In this document: piece after piece, positions 42,967-45,218 of the stretch
Layout of the letters: the number at the start of each line of letters is the position of its first letter
Position numbering within the stretch: the stretch's first letter is position 1
Source of the DNA: Bacteroidota bacterium
GTDB lineage: Bacteria; Bacteroidota; Bacteroidia; JABDFU01
Direction of reading: 5' to 3'
Assembly: GCA_016183775.1 (NCBI GenBank)
Contig: JACPDY010000007.1
Span: 1-45,218, forward strand
Length of the DNA: 45,218 bases
Notes under the pieces: model-generated
Databases searched by the model: none
What the model was told of the DNA's origin: nothing
What the model saw: only the letters and a program-made list of their open reading frames with translations
Position numbers and translations under genes: made by a program

Positions 42967-44331
42967 TCAATATGGCAAGAAAATACTAACGGAGGTTCCT
43001 TTATTTAATTCGGAGTTAATGCTTATTTCTCCCTGGTGTAGCTTAATAATTCTTTGCGTTAATGTTAATCCGATTCCATGACCCAAATAAGATTTTACAT
43101 TTTCACTTCTGAAAAAGGGCTCAAAAATGTGTTCCAGGTCTTTTTGCGGTATGCCTATTCCTTTATCAGTAATAATTAAATGTATTCCGGTTTCCTTAAA
43201 AGAAATTGCAACATTCGCTTCCTTATGGACAGAATATTTGCAAGAATTTTCAATAATGTTAATAATAGCTGCTTTTAATAACTGTTCACTACCGGTCAAT
43301 ATAAGTTTTTTCTCTTCCTCCGGGAACTCTTTAAAATCAGCGCCTATTTTATAATTTTTATTTCGTTTTAATAATTCCGCTCTTGCATGACCAATTAATT
43401 CATCAATTCGTATCTGAGCCACTTTGATTTCTGAAATATCCAGGCTTGCCTGAGCAAGGTCGAGTAATCCATTGGAAAGTTTGTTTAGATTTTTAATATC
43501 GTCTAATAGAGATTTTAGAAGCTGCTTGGTATCCTCATTGATTTTATCATTCATTAATGATACTTCAATTTGCCCCGTTAGCGATGTAAGAGGGGTTCTT
43601 AACTCATGTGAGGCGTTGGAAACAAAACTCCGCTGCATCTCAAAGGCTGCTTCCAAACGTTCCAACATTTTGTTAAACTTAATAGCCAGTTGAGCAATCT
43701 CATCTGTTCCGTTTCCTTCATTTACACGTGAATACAAATTGGAAACTGTGATCTTATCTACCTCACCTACCACATTTGCTATGGGTTGTAATGCCTGCTT
43801 GGAAAAAAACAATCCCGTAATAACCGTAAGGACAATAGTAATAAGCACTCCAATCAATAAGACGTATTTTAAAAATCGGAGTTTACTAAAACCATACTTG
43901 TCAAAGGCTGAAGCTATAACAACAAACCTGTCGTATTGCCCCTCAAATAATACACCGATTACTTCGCTTTCTCCTTCAGTGTATCGAACTTCTTTTTCAA
44001 GCCTTATTTTGTTTATCAGTTCAGCAGCAGCAAGTGTACTATCATCATTACTATCATAAAGTAAAGTGTTCTTAAAATCGTATATCGTAACTTTTTCTCC
44101 GGGAAGGTTATTTACAGAATTTCTATCAATTGCTTTCAATATTGAAGGATTCACTTCCTTTACATCTTGTGAAAGAAGTTTGGCAGTAGTAATGGCTTTA
44201 TCTTTTAATCTGGAGTAAAACTCCTGTTCTCGATAATTGGAGGAGAAGTAATAAATAGCCACAGAAAAAAGAATCAATATTAGTGCAACGTTGATGGTAA
44301 ACTGATATGTCAGCTTTGTTCTGATCTGCAT
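42967..44331 (-). CDS. Sensor histidine kinase
   Basis: A 454-residue protein with two membrane segments (about 12-30 and 155-177) enclosing a 125-residue periplasmic sensor. A HAMP domain follows (about 178-230, SKQALQPIANVVGEVDKITVSNL), then HisKA with the phospho-acceptor His at about 242 (FVSNASHELRTPLTSL). The HATPase domain has an N box (IINIIENSCKYS), G1 (DKGIGIP), an F box (IFEPFFR) and G2 (GHGIGLTL). All catalytic boxes are present. Its ATG overlaps the ancestral stop of the response regulator gene by one base (taATG). Confidence 0.93.
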   Translation of the reverse strand: MQIRTKLTYQFTINVALILILFSVAIYYFSSNYREQEFYSRLKDKAITTAKLLSQDVKEVNPSILKAIDRNSVNNLPGEKVTIYDFKNTLLYDSNDDSTLAAAELINKIRLEKEVRYTEGESEVIGVLFEGQYDRFVVIASAFDKYGFSKLRFLKYVLLIGVLITIVLTVITGLFFSKQALQPIANVVGEVDKITVSNLYSRVNEGNGTDEIAQLAIKFNKMLERLEAAFEMQRSFVSNASHELRTPLTSLTGQIEVSLMNDKINEDTKQLLKSLLDDIKNLNKLSNGLLDLAQASLDISEIKVAQIRIDELIGHARAELLKRNKNYKIGADFKEFPEEEKKLILTGSEQLLKAAIINIIENSCKYSVHKEANVAISFKETGIHLIITDKGIGIPQKDLEHIFEPFFRSENVKSYLGHGIGLTLTQRIIKLHQGEISINSELNKGTSVSIFLPY

Positions 44332-44917
44332 TATTCGTCTCCTTCTTTAAGAAGGTACCCCATACCAACCTGTGTGTGTATCAGCTTGGGAGAAAAATTC
44401 TTGTCAATCTTTTTTCTCAGGTAAAAAATATAAAGGTCAATGATATTCGTCCCTGTATCAAAAGTTTTTTTCCTGCTCTTTTTACCGTTTTGCTGTTTAA
44501 ATCCATTTCCAGGTCAGCTACTTTCAGTAAGCTATCTGATAATACTTCGGATTGACTTCTTTTCAACAAAGCTCTTATTCTCACAAGCAGCTCGTCAAAT
44601 TCAAAGGGTTTCACAAGGTAATCATCTGCTCCGAGATTAAAACCTGTAACTTTATCAGAAGTTGTTCCAAGTGCAGTAAGCATCAAAATAGGAACACGTG
44701 CGTTGTGTTCCCGTATCTGCTTACATACATCAAAGCCGTTAACTTTGGGAAGGTTAATGTCAAGAATAATTGCATCATACTTTTTTGAAAGTGCCTTTCG
44801 CAGACCTATTTCCCCATCGTAAGCGGTTTCCGCTTGAAATTTATTAACCTCCAGTCCTTTCTTAATAAAAGATGCTACTTTGGGTTCATCTTCAATTATG
44901 AGAATTTTTATATCCAT
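44331..44917 (-). pseudogene. OmpR-family response regulator with internal deletion in its DNA-binding domain
   Basis: The start MDIKILIIEDEPKV at 44917 is preferred over 44938. The receiver domain is intact: acidic pocket IIEDE, phospho-acceptor in AIILDINLPKVNGFD, switch Thr in LMLTAL, Lys in YLVKPF. The winged-helix part begins ([19 protein letters not shown]) and then jumps to another frame at the A-run near 44466. In that frame it resumes as [20 protein letters not shown] and continues [22 protein letters not shown] to a TAA at 44331-44333. About 106 nt (alpha-1, alpha-2 and the following loop) are missing. The translated product stops at 44417 without a functional DNA-binding domain, unless the gap is an assembly error. 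Confidence 0.75.
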
Positions 44918-44958
44918 TGTTACAGCAAAGTTCCGCATTTATTTCAATTTGCAAGTAC

Positions 44959-45006
44959 TTCTAATCAAATTCTAATCTTGAATTCATCCCATAGTCCATA
45001 CCTTTG
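44959..45006 (+). promoter_or_regulatory. Divergent promoter with tandem response-regulator-type boxes
   Basis: TTCTAATC occurs at 44959-44966 and again at 44970-44977, an 11-bp step. Directly behind are a TTG (44978-44980) and, 18 nt later, TACCTTTG (44999-45006), which matches the Bacteroidota -33/-7 pattern TTG-N18/19-TAnnTTTG on the plus strand. The box-to-promoter distances (29 and 40 nt) nearly equal those before the OmpA operon (28 and 39). The site also lies 42-60 nt upstream of the response regulator start, so autoregulation is possible. Confidence 0.6.
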
Positions 45007-45057
45007 TGGTATCAATATTGCTGGGTTAGATGGTTCACTCTATCGTAAGGCGAGCCA

Positions 45058-45102
45058 ATGAATTATATAATACTTACTAAACATGAAATGGTCATGAGCT
45101 AG
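45058..45102 (+). CDS. Short open frame interrupted by the right IS copy
   Basis: Behind the divergent promoter an ATG at 45058 opens MNYIILTKHEMVMS and ends at a TAG formed at the IS junction. The last five residues EMVMS are encoded by the same bases that end the truncated Kelch protein at the left edge. It could be the 5' end of a gene cut by the IS, or chance. No family can be assigned to 14 residues. Confidence 0.25.
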   Translation: MNYIILTKHEMVMS

Positions 45103-45218
45103 AATGAAGCACACCAACCGAGGATGAATATTTAACTTCGTGCAAAACATGAAACGTAATGCAAGAAATAAAATTCAAACAGGTTGTAACAACCGGTTGC
45201 GGTATAGATGTCCATAAG
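45101..45218 (+). mobile_element. 5' end of an IS110-family insertion sequence (right copy)
   Basis: This has the same content as the left copy: about 58 nt of leader, then the transposase start. The boundary is placed after the shared CT at 45099-45100, by analogy with the CT core used by characterised IS110 elements. The rest of the element lies outside the window. Confidence 0.7.
45159..45218 (+). CDS. IS110-family transposase, N-terminal fragment (right copy)
   Basis: Twenty codons, MQEIKFKQVVTTGCGIDVHK, run off the right edge. The GIDVHK motif with its likely catalytic Asp identifies the family. The sequence is identical to the left-edge fragment. Confidence 0.8.
   Translation, partial: MQEIKFKQVVTTGCGIDVHK

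Larger units (their letters stand above)
45083..45218. repeat. 136-bp terminal repeat, inverted relative to 5..140
   Basis: This is the exact reverse complement of 5-140, ending at the window edge. It contains 18 nt (atgaaatggtcatgagct) that read as Kelch coding sequence on the left side, followed by the IS110-type leader and transposase start. Confidence 0.9.

Noticed and set aside
1-45218. Linear plasmid or phage genome with terminal inverted repeats
   Set aside because: The terminal repeat encodes the start of an IS110-type transposase, and the content is chromosomal-type genes without replication or structural phage genes.

Overview
The window looks like a chromosomal segment of an AT-rich member of the Bacteroidota, probably an uncultured relative of the gliding or T9SS-bearing lineages. 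This rests on recognisable families: SprB-type and SBBP repeat surface proteins with the Bacteroidota N-terminal domain, a type IX secretion sorting domain, a PorP/SprF protein, a DUF349 protein, DUF4369/DUF5106 thioredoxins, WG repeats, and TAnnTTTG-like promoters. No rRNA, tRNA, CRISPR or phage genes were seen.

Layout. (1) Both ends run into the same 136-bp sequence in opposite orientation. It encodes the first ~20 residues of an IS110-family transposase, so the window lies between two inverted IS copies; the left copy truncates a Kelch protein. (2) 1.5-14.2 kb holds secreted or surface proteins: WG repeats, two giant repeat proteins plus a broken third paralogue that share a Cys-rich C-terminal module, a cytoplasmic helical-repeat protein, and a secreted PQQ-type sugar dehydrogenase with a T9SS tail. 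(3) 14.2-22.8 kb: M1 aminopeptidase, two membrane glycosyltransferase-like proteins, a TlpA-like thioredoxin, and an MFS transporter flanked by an inverted repeat. (4) 23-31.5 kb: LRR protein, ECF sigma factor overlapping a membrane protein that may be its anti-sigma factor, PorP/SprF, a GldL-like protein with a GldM-like periplasmic part, and DUF349. (5) 31.7-39.5 kb: a stress-type set (Cys-rich copper protein, alpha/beta hydrolase, decaying BON protein, DUF6799, SDR, SPW-VKOR, OsmC, YdjM-like and CDP-alcohol enzymes). A TPP riboswitch with a hairpin behind it lies directly before osmC, which is unexpected. (6) 40-45 kb: a two-component system and a tight envelope operon (OmpA/MotB-like protein, membrane coiled-coil protein, 41-residue membrane microprotein, coiled-coil lipoprotein).

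The best candidate for something undescribed is region 6. Tandem 11-bp-period ATTAGAA/TTCTAAT boxes lie at almost the same distance upstream of a promoter-like element before the OmpA operon and before a divergent transcript next to the response regulator gene. This points to a small self-contained envelope regulon. In this sequence the regulator has lost about 106 nt of its DNA-binding domain, the OmpA gene is frameshifted, and the divergent transcript runs into the IS copy.

Several genes carry single-base frame breaks (SBBP protein, its small paralogue, BON, OmpA, possibly one glycosyltransferase). These could be assembly errors or real decay, and the sequence alone cannot separate the two.
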